Below are positions 25,357 through 34,788 of a stretch of DNA of 64,000 nt, one piece after another. A program made the translations under genes and the position numbers. Every line of letters begins with the position of its first letter. Position 1 is the first letter of the stretch. Origin of the DNA: Burkholderiaceae bacterium (lineage in GTDB: Bacteria > Pseudomonadota > Gammaproteobacteria > Burkholderiales > Burkholderiaceae_C); NCBI GenBank assembly GCA_024235915.1, contig JACKLO010000025.1:17663-81662 (forward strand). The letters are read 5' to 3'. A model generated the notes under the pieces. That model saw nothing but the letters and a program-made list of their open reading frames with translations. It had not been told where the DNA came from and searched no databases.

Positions 25357-26763
25357 ATGGGCGCCCGCGACACCCTGCTGGCCGCCGCGGCGGCCCACCT
25401 GGACGAAGGTCGCTTCGAGGCCGAGCTGGCGCGCCGCGTGGCCATCCGCAGTGCCAGCCAGGACGCCGACGCCGGGCCGGCGCTGCAGGCCTACCTGGCC
25501 GATGAGCTGGTGCCCACGCTGACGGCGCTGGGCTTCACGCACACGATCCACGCCAACCCGGTGGCCGGCGGCGGCCCCTTCCTGATCGCCAAGCGCATCG
25601 AGGACCCGGCCCGCCCCACCGTGCTGATGTACGGCCACGGCGACGTCATCCGCGGCCAGGACGCATCCTGGACCCGCGGCGCCGGCCCCTGGCAGCTGGC
25701 GCGCGACGGCGACCGGCTCTACGGCCGTGGCACGGCCGACAACAAGGGCCAGCACAGCATCAACATCGCTGCGCTGGCGCAGGTGCTGGCAGCACGCCAG
25801 GCCGGCGGCGGGAAACTCGGCTTCAACCTCACCTGGCTTTTCGAGACCAGCGAAGAGACCGGGTCGCCCGGTCTGGCCGCGTTCTGTGCGGCCCAGCGGG
25901 AGGCGCTGCGCGCCGACGTGCTGATCGCCAGCGACGGGCCGCGCCTTACAGCCTCGAAGCCCACGGTGTTCCTGGGGTCCCGCGGTGTCGTCAACTTCGA
26001 CCTGAAGCTGACGCTGCGCGACGGCGCCCACCACTCCGGCAACTGGGGCGGCCTGCTGCGCAACCCGGGCACGGTGCTGGCCAATGCCATCGCCAGCCTG
26101 GTGGACGGCCAGGGTCGCATCCGCATCGACGCCCTGCGTCCGCCGCCCATCCCGGCCAACGTGCGCGCGGCGCTGGCAGGCCTGGAAGTGGGCGGCAGCC
26201 CCGACGACCCGGTGGTCGACGCCGACTGGGGCGAGCCGGGCCTGACCCCGGCCGAGCGCGTGTTCGGCTGGAACACGCTGGAGGTGCTGGCCTACACCAC
26301 CGGCAATCCAGCGCACCCGGTGAACGCCATCCCGCCTTCCGCTTCAGCCACGATGCACCTGCGCTTCGTGGTCGGCACCGATGTCTCCCGACTGGCCGAC
26401 GTGGTGACCGCGCACCTGCAGGCACAGGGCTTCCCGCCGATCGAGATCAGTGTGGGCGAGGTGATGGAAGCCACACGGCTGGACCCGGACGACCCCTGGG
26501 TGCACTTCACGCTGGATTCCATCGCGCGCAGCACGGGAGCGAAGCCAGTGCTGCTGCCGAACCTGGGGGGTTCGCTGCCCAACGACGTGTTCGCGCACAT
26601 CCTGGGCCTGCCCACGGTGTGGATCCCGCACAGCTACCCCGGCTGCCGTCAGCACGCGCCCGACGAACACCTGCTGCGCCCGGTGGCGCGCGAGGCGTTG
26701 CAGATCATGGCCGGGCTGTTCTGGGACCTGGCGGACTTCGACGGACGGCGAGCCGCCGCCTGA
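25357..26763 (+). CDS. M20-family metallopeptidase/deacylase
   Basis: Zinc-dependent amidohydrolase of the M20 (carboxypeptidase/DapE/ArgE) clan, 468 residues. Metal and catalytic motifs are in order: YGHGDV (His ligand, general-base region), GRGTADNKGQH (bridging Asp) and ETSEETGS (catalytic Glu pair). A dimerisation domain follows, with LGSRGVVNFDLKL and HHSGNWGG, and a C-terminal ligand region with PHSYPGCRQHAPDEH. It probably cleaves a dipeptide or N-acyl amino acid in the cytoplasm. It is coupled to the ABM gene and converges with the MarR gene. Confidence 0.87.
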   Translation: MGARDTLLAAAAAHLDEGRFEAELARRVAIRSASQDADAGPALQAYLADELVPTLTALGFTHTIHANPVAGGGPFLIAKRIEDPARPTVLMYGHGDVIRGQDASWTRGAGPWQLARDGDRLYGRGTADNKGQHSINIAALAQVLAARQAGGGKLGFNLTWLFETSEETGSPGLAAFCAAQREALRADVLIASDGPRLTASKPTVFLGSRGVVNFDLKLTLRDGAHHSGNWGGLLRNPGTVLANAIASLVDGQGRIRIDALRPPPIPANVRAALAGLEVGGSPDDPVVDADWGEPGLTPAERVFGWNTLEVLAYTTGNPAHPVNAIPPSASATMHLRFVVGTDVSRLADVVTAHLQAQGFPPIEISVGEVMEATRLDPDDPWVHFTLDSIARSTGAKPVLLPNLGGSLPNDVFAHILGLPTVWIPHSYPGCRQHAPDEHLLRPVAREALQIMAGLFWDLADFDGRRAAA

Positions 26764-26798
26764 CGTGTCGGGCTGCTGCCCGACCGTCAGCCCGAAAG

Positions 26799-27296
26799 TC
26801 AGCCCGGCTGCGCGCCCGCCAGCTTCTTCAACAGCCGCCGCAACGTCGTGCGCTCGGCGGCCGTCAGCGCCGCCTGCACCTCGTCTTCCATGTGCGCCGC
26901 CACGGCCTGCAGGCGACCGGCGAGCGCCGCGCCCTCGGCCGTGAGCGTGATGCGCACGGCGCGGCCGTCGTGCGGGTCGCGCCCGCGCTGCAGGAGGCCG
27001 CGCTCGGCCAACCGGTCCACCAGGGTGGTGACGTGCGGCGCCGGCATTCGCAGCGCATGGCGCACCTGCGTGGCCGAGGCGCGCTGGTTGGCCTGCAGCA
27101 GCATCAGCAACGTGAATTCCACGGGCCGCAGGCCGAACGGGCCGCCCACGTGGCGGCGGAAGGCCGCCGTGGTGGGCACTTCGGCCAGCGCCAGCAGGTA
27201 GCCCAGCAGGTGGTCCAGCCCGCTCGACAACAGGGCGGCACCCGCGGGCACGGGCGCCGCCGCCGGCTCAGCGGCGCGGGACGATGACCTCGGCAT
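26799..27296 (-). CDS. MarR-family transcriptional regulator, probable phenylpropanoid-CoA repressor
   Basis: Winged helix-turn-helix repressor of 165 residues from ATG 27296 (29 bp inside the upstream fcs gene); the frame is open to 27335. It has the dimerisation helices, the wHTH core (TQVRHALRMPAPHVTTLVDRL as recognition region, cited in part) and the wing RDPHDGRAVRITLT. As last gene of the crotonase-fcs-marR operon it is the obvious candidate to bind the palindrome at 29932-29946. MarR proteins in such operons (FerR/CouR/HcaR types) respond to hydroxycinnamoyl-CoA thioesters, which Fcs makes. Confidence 0.85.
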   Translation of the reverse strand: MPRSSSRAAEPAAAPVPAGAALLSSGLDHLLGYLLALAEVPTTAAFRRHVGGPFGLRPVEFTLLMLLQANQRASATQVRHALRMPAPHVTTLVDRLAERGLLQRGRDPHDGRAVRITLTAEGAALAGRLQAVAAHMEDEVQAALTAAERTTLRRLLKKLAGAQPG

Positions 27297-29127
27297 CCCG
27301 CGTCTCGGCGTACAGCCGCTCGACCTCGGCCCCACGGTGCGCCAGCACCGCGCGCTGGTTGATGGAGCCCTTGTCGGTGACCTCGCCGCGGTCGATGGAC
27401 GGCGGCTCGGCCAGCAGCAGCGCCGCCGCCGGGCGCGTGGCGCTGCCGGTGCCCTCGGCCCACAGGCGGTCCATCAGCGCCTGGAAGGCCTCGCGCACGG
27501 CAGGCGCGGCCAGCACCTGCGTGGCGGTCCAGTCCTCCGGGAGGTTGAACTTGCGGCGGATGTCGGCCACCCGCGGGAACACCAGCAGGCCGATGAAGTC
27601 GCGGTTCAGGCCGGCCACCACCACGTCCTGCACCATCGGGTCCCCCGCAAGCACGACCTTGGCACGCAGCGGGCCCACGCTGACGAAGGTGCCGGTGGCG
27701 AGCTTGAAGTCCTCGGCGATGCGGCCGTCGAAGCGCAGGCCCTTCAGGGGGTCGGCCGGGTCCTTGAACACCACGGCGTCGCCGGTGCGGTAGAAGCCCT
27801 CGTCGTCAAAGGCCTCGGCCGTCTGCTCCGGCATGCGCCAGTAGCCGGGCATCACGTTCGGGCCCTTGAAGCGGATCTCGGTCTTGCCGCTGCCCTCGGC
27901 GTTGGGCACCAGCTTCACATCCACACCCGGCACCGGCAGGCCGATGTCGCCGCTCTGCACGTTGCTGCCCAGCGCGAAGGTGCATGACGGCGCGGTCTCC
28001 GTCATGCCCAGGCCGGTGAAGATGCAGATGCGTTCGCCGACGGTCTCTTCCCCCAGCCGGTCCAGGTGGTCCCAGACGGCCTGGCTGAGGCCGGCGCCGG
28101 CGAACATGAAGGCCTTGACGCGCGAATACAGCGTCTTGCGCAGGACCTCGTCGTGGTCCATCGCATTGGCGATCTCCTCGAAGCCCTTGGGCACGTTGAA
28201 GTAGATCGTCGGCGCGATCTCGCGCAGGTTGCGCAGCGTCTGCGCCATGCCGGCCGGCGTGGGCTTGCCGTCGTCGATGTACAGCGTGCCGCCGTTGTAG
28301 AGCACGATGCCGACGTTGTGGTTGCCGCCGAAGGTGTGGTTCCACGGCAGCCAGTCCACCAGCACCGGCGGTTCGCTGGCCAGGAAGGCGAAACACTGGC
28401 GGATCTGCTGCAGGTTGGCGCACAGCATGCGGTGCGTGTTGATCACGCCCTTGGGCTGCTTTGTGGAGCCGCTGGTGAACAGGAACTTGGCGATGGTGTC
28501 CGGGCCCACCGCCGCGTGCGCGGCCGCGGCTTCGGCCCCGGCAGGCGTGTCCAGCAGGCTGGCGAAGCGCTCGTACGCGCGGCCGTCCGGCAGTTCACCC
28601 TGGGTGAGCACCACCGCGGCGTCGGGCATGCAGGCAGCGATCGCACGGCCGTAGGCGGCGCCGTTGCTGGCGAACACCAGGCCCGGCGTCAGCGTGCCCA
28701 GGATCTGGCGCAGCTTGCCGAAATCCTGCGACACGGTGGCATACGCCGGCGAGATGGGCGCATAGGGCACACCCACCCACATCGCGCCCAGCGCCAGGGT
28801 CAGGTGCTCGAGGTCGTTCTCCGACAGGATCGCCACCGGCCGCTCGGCCGACAGGCCGTGCTTGAGCAGCGCCTGGCCCACACGCTGCGCGCGGTCCAGC
28901 ATCTGGGCGTAGGTGATGGTGACCCAGGCACCGTCGGCACCGCAGCGGGCGACGAAGACGCGGTCGGGCGTGGTGGCGGCCCAATGTTCGAGACGGTCGG
29001 TCAGGCGCGCCGGGAAGTCGCCCAGGGTGTCGCTGGAGCGCAGCACCTGGGTACCGTCGGCGCGCGTCTCCAGCGTGGCGTGCAGCACGCCGCCGACGTC
29101 CGCCTGCCGGTACTTCACCGCGCTCAT
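27268..29127 (-). CDS. fcs: feruloyl-CoA synthase (hydroxycinnamate CoA ligase)
   Basis: ANL-superfamily ligase that activates ferulate, p-coumarate or caffeate with ATP and CoA. The 619-residue protein has the adenylation P-loop FTSGSTKQPKGV, the family-typical DWLPWNHTFGGNHN, the A5 region GLGMTETAP and A8 FDGRIAEDFKL. A final lysine in the DKGSINQ segment near the C-terminus is conserved. The start overlaps the crotonase stop (ATGA), so translation is coupled. A downstream MarR gene overlaps its end. The enzyme starts the catabolic route whose products feed vanillate/4-hydroxybenzoate metabolism; PobA nearby fits the 4-hydroxybenzoate branch. Confidence 0.9.
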   Translation of the reverse strand: MSAVKYRQADVGGVLHATLETRADGTQVLRSSDTLGDFPARLTDRLEHWAATTPDRVFVARCGADGAWVTITYAQMLDRAQRVGQALLKHGLSAERPVAILSENDLEHLTLALGAMWVGVPYAPISPAYATVSQDFGKLRQILGTLTPGLVFASNGAAYGRAIAACMPDAAVVLTQGELPDGRAYERFASLLDTPAGAEAAAAHAAVGPDTIAKFLFTSGSTKQPKGVINTHRMLCANLQQIRQCFAFLASEPPVLVDWLPWNHTFGGNHNVGIVLYNGGTLYIDDGKPTPAGMAQTLRNLREIAPTIYFNVPKGFEEIANAMDHDEVLRKTLYSRVKAFMFAGAGLSQAVWDHLDRLGEETVGERICIFTGLGMTETAPSCTFALGSNVQSGDIGLPVPGVDVKLVPNAEGSGKTEIRFKGPNVMPGYWRMPEQTAEAFDDEGFYRTGDAVVFKDPADPLKGLRFDGRIAEDFKLATGTFVSVGPLRAKVVLAGDPMVQDVVVAGLNRDFIGLLVFPRVADIRRKFNLPEDWTATQVLAAPAVREAFQALMDRLWAEGTGSATRPAAALLLAEPPSIDRGEVTDKGSINQRAVLAHRGAEVERLYAETRDAEVIVPRR

Positions 29128-29906
29128 TGCGGCTTCTCCACCTTGGCCGCGCGCTTCTCCAGGAAGGCGCGCAGGCGCTCCTTGGCCGCCGGCTCGCCCT
29201 GGGCGATGGCGGCCACCAACGACTCGACGAACAGGCCCTGCTCCGGCGCCAGTTCGGCGATGCGCGGCAGCGCCTGGATCACGGCGTAGTTGGACATCGG
29301 CGCGTTGGCGGCAATCTTCTGCGCCAGCGCCAGGCCCTTGGCCAGGCCCTCGCCTGGCTGCACCAGGTAGGTGGACAGGCCCATGGCCTGCGCCTCCTCG
29401 GCGTCCAGCACACGGCCGGTGAGCATCATGTCAGCCACCCGCGCCGCGCCGATCAGCCGCGGCACGCGCACCGAGCCGCCGCCGCCGACGAAGATGCCGC
29501 GCTGGCCTTCGGGGAAGGCGTAGAAGGCGTTGTTCTCCGCCACGCGCACATGGCAGGCCGCGGCGATCTCCAGCCCGCCACCGACCACCGCGCCGTGCAG
29601 CACCGCCACCACGGGCACCGGTGAATACTGGATGCGGTCCAGCGCCGAATGCCATCCGCGCGAGTGCAGGATGCCCTGGAAGACGTTGCGCTCGCTGAGT
29701 TCCGACAGGTCCAGCCCGGCGCAGAAGTGTTCGCCATGGCCGCTGAGCACGATGGCGCGCACGTCGGCCGGGATGGCCGAGAACTGCGCATCGAGCGCGG
29801 CGATGAGCGCATCATTGGCCGCGTTGCGCTTGGCCGGGCGGTTCAGGGCCAGGTGCAGCACGTCGCCGTGGCGGCTGCTCTGGATCAGGGATTCGGTCTC
29901 GGCCAT
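29124..29906 (-). CDS. enoyl-CoA hydratase/isomerase (crotonase) family protein, possible hydroxycinnamoyl-CoA hydratase
   Basis: Crotonase-fold enzyme, 260 residues from ATG 29906. An ATG at 29921 is possible but lies very near the operator, while GGAG precedes 29906. Oxyanion-hole motifs are SGHGEHFCAGLDL and HGAVVGGGLEIA, and the active-site region has FPEGQRGIFVGGGGS. In ferulate operons such enzymes hydrate the CoA thioester and may also cleave it to the aromatic aldehyde. Its exact reaction is inferred from the coupling with fcs. It is the first gene of the operon behind the MarR-like operator. Confidence 0.85.
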   Translation of the reverse strand: MAETESLIQSSRHGDVLHLALNRPAKRNAANDALIAALDAQFSAIPADVRAIVLSGHGEHFCAGLDLSELSERNVFQGILHSRGWHSALDRIQYSPVPVVAVLHGAVVGGGLEIAAACHVRVAENNAFYAFPEGQRGIFVGGGGSVRVPRLIGAARVADMMLTGRVLDAEEAQAMGLSTYLVQPGEGLAKGLALAQKIAANAPMSNYAVIQALPRIAELAPEQGLFVESLVAAIAQGEPAAKERLRAFLEKRAAKVEKPQ

Positions 29907-29931
29907 CGCGTCGGTCTCCATCGACAAAGTA

Positions 29932-29946
29932 CTTACATTATGTAAG
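29932..29946. promoter_or_regulatory. perfect palindromic MarR-type operator
   Basis: CTTACATTATGTAAG is a perfect 7-1-7 palindrome in the 78-bp gap between the crotonase operon and the divergent amidohydrolase. It overlaps the region where both promoters must lie. It is AT-rich against a GC-rich background, and the MarR gene ends the left-hand operon, so it is the likely shared operator. Confidence 0.75.
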
Positions 29947-29984
29947 CATCACGCCTGAGCAAGCAAGTCCGCAGGAGCAAGGCC

Positions 29985-30863
29985 ATGAACATCGACGACC
30001 TGGTCGCCATCGACATCCACACGCACGCCGAGGTGTCGTGCTGGAACCCGTTCGACAACTATGGCGAGGAGTACGACCGCGCCGCCGACAAGTACTTCGG
30101 CTCCAACCGGCGGCCGACGATCGCCGAGACGATCGAGTACTACCGCAAGATCAAGGTCGGCCTGGTGATGTTCACCGTGGACAGCGAGAGCCAGCTCGGC
30201 CGCCGCCGCATCCCCAACGAGGAGATCGCCGAGGCCGCGGCGCAGAACAGCGACATGATGATCGCCTTCGGCAGCATCGACCCCCACAAGGGCAAGATGG
30301 GAGCGCGTGAGGCACGACGGCTGATCACCGAGCACGGGGTGAAGGGGTTCAAGTTCCACCCCACGGTGCAGGGCTTCCTGCCCTACGACCGCATGGCCTG
30401 GCCGCTGTACGAGGTGATCGCCGAGTACAAGCTGCCCGCCATCTTCCACAGCGGCCACAGCGGCATCGGCAGCGGCATGCGCTGCGGTGGCGGCCTGCGG
30501 ATCCAGAACAGCAACCCGATGCTGCTAGAAGACGTGGCGATCGACTTCCCCGACATGAACATCATCGTCGCCCACCCCAGCTGGCCCTGGCAGGACGAGG
30601 CGCTGAGCCTGGCGCTGCACAAGCCCAACGTCTACATCGACCTCAGCGGCTGGAGCCCCAAGTACTTTCCGCCGCAACTCGTGCAGTACGCCAACACGCT
30701 GCTGAAGGACCGCATGCTCTTCGGCAGTGACTTTCCACTGATCACGCCCGAGCGCTGGATGAAGGACTTCGACGAAGCCGGCTTCAAGGACAAGGTCAAG
30801 CCCGGCATCCTGAAGGACAACGCGGCGCGGCTGCTGGGACTGAAGCCGGCGGCGGTCGCCTGA
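29985..30863 (+). CDS. amidohydrolase-2 family hydrolase in a phenylpropanoid operon
   Basis: TIM-barrel metal hydrolase of 292 residues. It has AIDIHTHAE (HxH metal ligands near residue 11), FKFHPT, FHSGHSG, AHPSWPW and the final Asp in FGSDFP, the full set for the family. AGGAG precedes the ATG. In Rhodococcus coumarate loci a member (CouO) hydrolyses 4-hydroxyphenyl-beta-ketoacyl-CoA to the hydroxybenzoate; divergence from fcs and crotonase supports a similar role here. A beta-hydroxyacyl-CoA dehydrogenase needed for that route is not in the window, so the assignment is tentative. Confidence 0.8.
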   Translation: MNIDDLVAIDIHTHAEVSCWNPFDNYGEEYDRAADKYFGSNRRPTIAETIEYYRKIKVGLVMFTVDSESQLGRRRIPNEEIAEAAAQNSDMMIAFGSIDPHKGKMGAREARRLITEHGVKGFKFHPTVQGFLPYDRMAWPLYEVIAEYKLPAIFHSGHSGIGSGMRCGGGLRIQNSNPMLLEDVAIDFPDMNIIVAHPSWPWQDEALSLALHKPNVYIDLSGWSPKYFPPQLVQYANTLLKDRMLFGSDFPLITPERWMKDFDEAGFKDKVKPGILKDNAARLLGLKPAAVA

Positions 30864-30917
30864 CCACGTTCTGATTTGGGCGTGGCGAGGCGGCCAGCCG
30901 CGCCGCCGCCAGGCCGC

Positions 30918-31508
30918 TCACTCCAGCCTGAAGCCGGCGTGGCAGGCCACGCAGGTCTGCGTCAAGCCGGCCAGTGCCGCCTGGGCGCTGCGCAGGTCGC
31001 CCGTGGCGCCCGCATCCCGCGCCGCCACGGCCAGGCGGCTGGCGCTGCGGTGCATGGCGGTGCCGGCGGCCTGCATGGCCGGCGGCATGAAGCGAGCCAC
31101 CTCGTGCGCGCCATGGTCGTGCAGCGACGACATGCCCAGGCGGCGCTCCGCCGTGTCGGCCGCAGCATCCCATCGGCCGTCGGCCAGGGCCTGCTGGATC
31201 TCCGCCAGCGCCGCCAGGTGGTCGCGCATGTTGGCCAATGTGTGGGCTCGCATCGGGGGTGGAAACTGGACCGGCACACGCGCGTCCGGTGGCAGCATCC
31301 CGGCGTGGCCACCGTGGCCCGCATGATCGTCGGCGGCAGCCATATGGGCGCCGGCATGGGCGCCAGCATGGGCGCTGGCATGGACACCGGCAGGCATGCC
31401 CATGTGGGCCGCGTGTTCATGCGGAACCGGGTGCTCGGCGGCACAGCCGGCGAGCAGGGCCGCAGCGGCAAGGGTCGGGGCGAAGGAAAGATGGCCAAGC
31501 CGAGTCAT
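30918..31508 (-). CDS. His-rich lipoprotein with a C-terminal haem c site (cytochrome c'-like)
   Basis: Predicted lipoprotein: signal peptide with lipobox LLAGC (ATG at 31508; the frame is open to 31601). Next comes a ~45-residue segment with about 14 histidines, repeating HA/AHAGAH-type units and HAGHGGHAG. A helical region (MRAHTLANMRDHLAALAEI, ...SLHDHGAHEVARFMPPAMQAAG) follows. The C-terminus carries a CVACH haem c motif four-helix-bundle style, as in cytochrome c'. The 196-residue protein probably sits in the periplasmic membrane face and could couple metal (Cu/Zn/Ni) binding to haem. No partner gene is evident. It is divergent from the small membrane protein gene. Confidence 0.7.
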   Translation of the reverse strand: MTRLGHLSFAPTLAAAALLAGCAAEHPVPHEHAAHMGMPAGVHASAHAGAHAGAHMAAADDHAGHGGHAGMLPPDARVPVQFPPPMRAHTLANMRDHLAALAEIQQALADGRWDAAADTAERRLGMSSLHDHGAHEVARFMPPAMQAAGTAMHRSASRLAVAARDAGATGDLRSAQAALAGLTQTCVACHAGFRLE

Positions 31509-31755
31509 GCGCGCATCTTGCACGCTGTCGATGCCCGGCGCCACCGCGCGGGGGTGCCGGCGGCAGGCGGGATGACCACACCGCCGGACTTCAGCGCACA
31601 CAGAGCAACGAACCAGCCGATCCCAGCAGACGCCACACCCACGCCCACTGTCGATTCACGCCGCCGGGCTGCACTTCGTCGCAGCGCCCTGGCCTGCAGC
31701 GCAGGCCGGCGGCACAGTCACGCCATCGACAACCCGCGCCACCAGGAGCTTCACC

Positions 31756-32109
31756 ATGCGCCCGATCAAGGACCTCACCGACGCCGTCACCATGCCGCTG
31801 CGCGCGCTGTTTGTGGTGGGCATCTGCTGGGCCATCAACGCCATGACCTCTCCGGGCCACTGGTGGGTCTGGTGGGTGGCGCTGGGCATGGGCATCGCCA
31901 CCCTGGTGGCCTGGGCCCGCGGCCTGCGCACGGCCCTGGTGCTGGCCCTGGTGTACTTCGGCGGGCGCTGGATCTACCGACGCTACGGTGAAGGCGCCCG
32001 CGCGGCCTTCGACCAATGGGCGCAGCGCACGCAGCCGAAGGCCGCCGAAGTGGTGCAGGCCTTCCTGCAGCCGGGCCAGCGCTTCGGCAGCGACGGCGTG
32101 CGGCACTGA
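31756..32109 (+). CDS. small membrane protein of unknown function
   Basis: 117 residues with two predicted membrane helices (about 18-38 and 40-75; ALFVVGICWAINAM, WWVWWVALGMGIATLVAWA, ALVLALVYFGGRWIYRRY) and a soluble basic/helical tail. AGGAG lies 8 nt before the ATG. It is not assigned to a family with confidence; small 2TM proteins of this type are common next to regulators. It is followed by the convergent histidine-kinase remnant. The 247 bp upstream (31509-31755) show no other gene. Confidence 0.65.
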   Translation: MRPIKDLTDAVTMPLRALFVVGICWAINAMTSPGHWWVWWVALGMGIATLVAWARGLRTALVLALVYFGGRWIYRRYGEGARAAFDQWAQRTQPKAAEVVQAFLQPGQRFGSDGVRH

Positions 32110-32137
32110 GTCGCAGTGGCCTCGCGGCTGAGTGGGC

Positions 32138-34552
32138 TCAGACCGCCGGCTCGGCCGGCAGCAACTCGTGCAGTTGCTGCGGCAGTTCCTCCAGCGTGCG
32201 CTCCTTGCGCAGCACGCGGCGCACACCGGCGGCCGCCATGCCGGCGGTGAGCTGCTCGGAGACGTAGCCGGTGCTCACGATCACCGGCAGGTCCGGCCGC
32301 AGCAGCTTCATGGCCGACGCCAGGTCCAGGCCCGTGCCGTCGGGCATGCTGTAGTCGGTGACCACCGCATCGAAGGCGGCGGGGTCCGTGCGGAACAGCG
32401 ACAAGGCCTCGGCCACGCCACCCCGTACCGTGACGCGCCAGCCGTCGCGCCGCAGCAGCTGGTCCACCATGGTGGCCATCACGTCGTCGTCGTCCACATA
32501 GAGCACATGACGGCCATGCCCCTGCAGGGCATCCGCCGTCGCCGGCACCACGCTTGCGTTGGGCTCGGGCTCCAGCGGCAGCAGCGCGCCAGGCTGGGTG
32601 TCCTGCCGGGTCTGCAACGGCAGGTAGACGTGGAAGGTGGCCCCCTGGCCCGGGGCCGTGTCCACACGGATGCGCCCCTCGTGGGCGCGCACGATGCCGT
32701 GCACCACCGACAGGCCCAGCCCCGTGCCCTGGCCCGGCGCCTTGGTGGTGAAGAAGGGTTCAAAGATGCGCGCCAGCGTGGCCGGGCTCATGCCAGGGCC
32801 GTTGTCGCGCACCCACAGGTGCGCCCAGCCGGGCGATTCGATCGCGGCCGCGTCGTCGTCATGCGCATCGTCGCCCGATGCGGCAGGCGCCACGGCGTCC
32901 AGCCCCACCTCCACGTTGCCACCGGCATCGCCCAAGGCATGCCAGGCGTTGGTGCACAGGTTCATCAGCACCTGCTGCATCTGCGTGCCATCCACCGCCA
33001 CCTGCAGCGGCGCGTCGTGCAGGCGGGCCTGCAGGTGCACACGCGCCGGCAGGGTGGCGCGCAGCAAGGCCAGCGACTCCTCCACCAGCGGACGCAGCGG
33101 CTGCGTCACCCGCTGCTGCGGCTGCCGGCGGCTGAAGGCCAGGATCTGCTGCACCAGGTCGCGCGCACGCAGGCCGGATCTGCGGATCTGCTCCAGCCCG
33201 GCCCGCGCCGGGTGGCCGGCCGGCAGATCGGTCTGCGCCAGCACGGCATGGCCCAGGATGGCGCCCAGCACGTTGTTGAAGTCGTGCGCCACGCCGCCGG
33301 CCAGCGTGCCCAGCGACTCCATCTTCTGCGCTTCGCGCAACTGCGCCTCCAGCGCCAGCCGCTGCTGCTCGGCGGTGTGGCGTTCGGTGATGTCGCGCGC
33401 CACCCCCAAGCACCCCGATCAGCCGCCCAGCATCGTCCAGCACCGGTGTCTTGATGGTCTCGAACAGGCCGCGGTAGCCATCGGCCGCGAATCTCAGCCA
33501 TTCCTCGTTCACGCTGGGGCCGCCGGCGCGCATGGCCTTGAGGTCGTGGTGGCGGAAGAAGTCCGCCAGCTCCGCGGAGACGAAGTCGCGGTCGGTGTGG
33601 CCCACGATCTGCTCGCGGCTGGCGTTGTAGAGGCGTTCGATGCGCGGGTTGCAGTCGAGGTAGACGCCGTTCTCGTCCTTCAGCCAGAGCAGGTCCGGGA
33701 TGGTCGCCAACGTCGTCCGCAACTGGCTCTGCGCCTGGGCCAGTTCGCGGTAGGGGCGATCGATCGTGGCCACGAAGATGGCGGAATAGAGGTAGGCATA
33801 GCCGACCACCTTGTAGGCGTGGCCGAGCATGTTGTAGTGGTCGGTGACGTCGGCATACAGCGTGAAGCAGACCTCGCCCAGCGCCATCGCCACGCCGGCG
33901 ATGAACAGGTGCGCCACATCGAAGGGGCTGGCGGCACGGGCACGCACGAGCAGCAGCACCGGCACGGCCCCATAGGCCAGCACGAGCACGACCTCCCAAC
34001 CGACCTTCAGGCGCGTCAGCACCTGTCCTGGGACGAACATCGGCGGCAGTGCCTGGGGCCAGAGCAGCACGGTCAGGAAGGCGCCCGCCACCATGGCCAG
34101 CACGACGACCAAGGCCACACTGCCGTTGGCCCGCACGGATCCACGCCAGGGCAGGCCCAGCACGATGCCCAGCAACCCCAACGCAGCCAGGCTGCGCGCC
34201 AGCATCCAGAAGACGATGGCCTTGTCCGGGCTGCTGGGGGTGACGAGATCCGGCATGCCGGCAAACGACAACGCATGCCCCAGGTCGAGCAGGGCCACGC
34301 CCAGGAACGCCGCCCCGAGCCAGGCCGCATCGGGCCGGCCATGGCGCCGCAGGCCGCTCCAGGTCACCGCGAGACCATGGCCGAGGCCACGATGGACACC
34401 AGTTCCACCAGCAGATGCACGGCCGCATAGCCGGCCAGACCGCGCATCCAGGACGGTGGCGGCAGCGCCACCACCAGCGCCAGGACGGCGCCCAGCGCCA
34501 CCACCACGGGGGTGGCCCGCCGGATCGATGCATGACGGGGTTCGTGCAGCAT
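32138..34552 (-). pseudogene. hybrid sensor histidine kinase (MASE3-PAS-HisKA-HATPase-REC), split by two frameshifts
   Basis: Read across frames, one protein of about 800 residues is visible. A membrane MASE3 region starts at ATG 34552 (MLHEPRHASIRRATPV). This frame stops at about 34364 after IVASAMVSR, but the sensor continues in another frame (VTWSGLRRHG, LGHALSFAGMPDLVTP). That frame runs through a PAS domain to LIGVLGG near 33412. There a run of five G shifts frame again, and the kinase continues as VARDITERH, the His site AHDFNN, N box NLCTNAWH and G boxes. A receiver domain with Asp in VTDYSMPDG closes it. It is annotated as broken; both indels could be assembly errors. Confidence 0.75.
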
Positions 34553-34788
34553 GCGCTTGCTCAGGATCAAGCGCCACCGAAGCGACCGATGCGGTTCATC
34601 GTCACACCAATGTCGGCGTAAGCCAAGCGAAATGTAGAAGGGTGTGAGAAGTCCCTTGACGTGCCTCAAGTGGAATGGAGCCATTTCATCGCCGACCTCG
34701 GGAAACCCCAGGGTGTACCTGGCCGACAGCCCTTCGTCCTTGCGACGTTTGCCGCTGGACGCGGCGGGCTTCACCCGGATCGGGGCGT

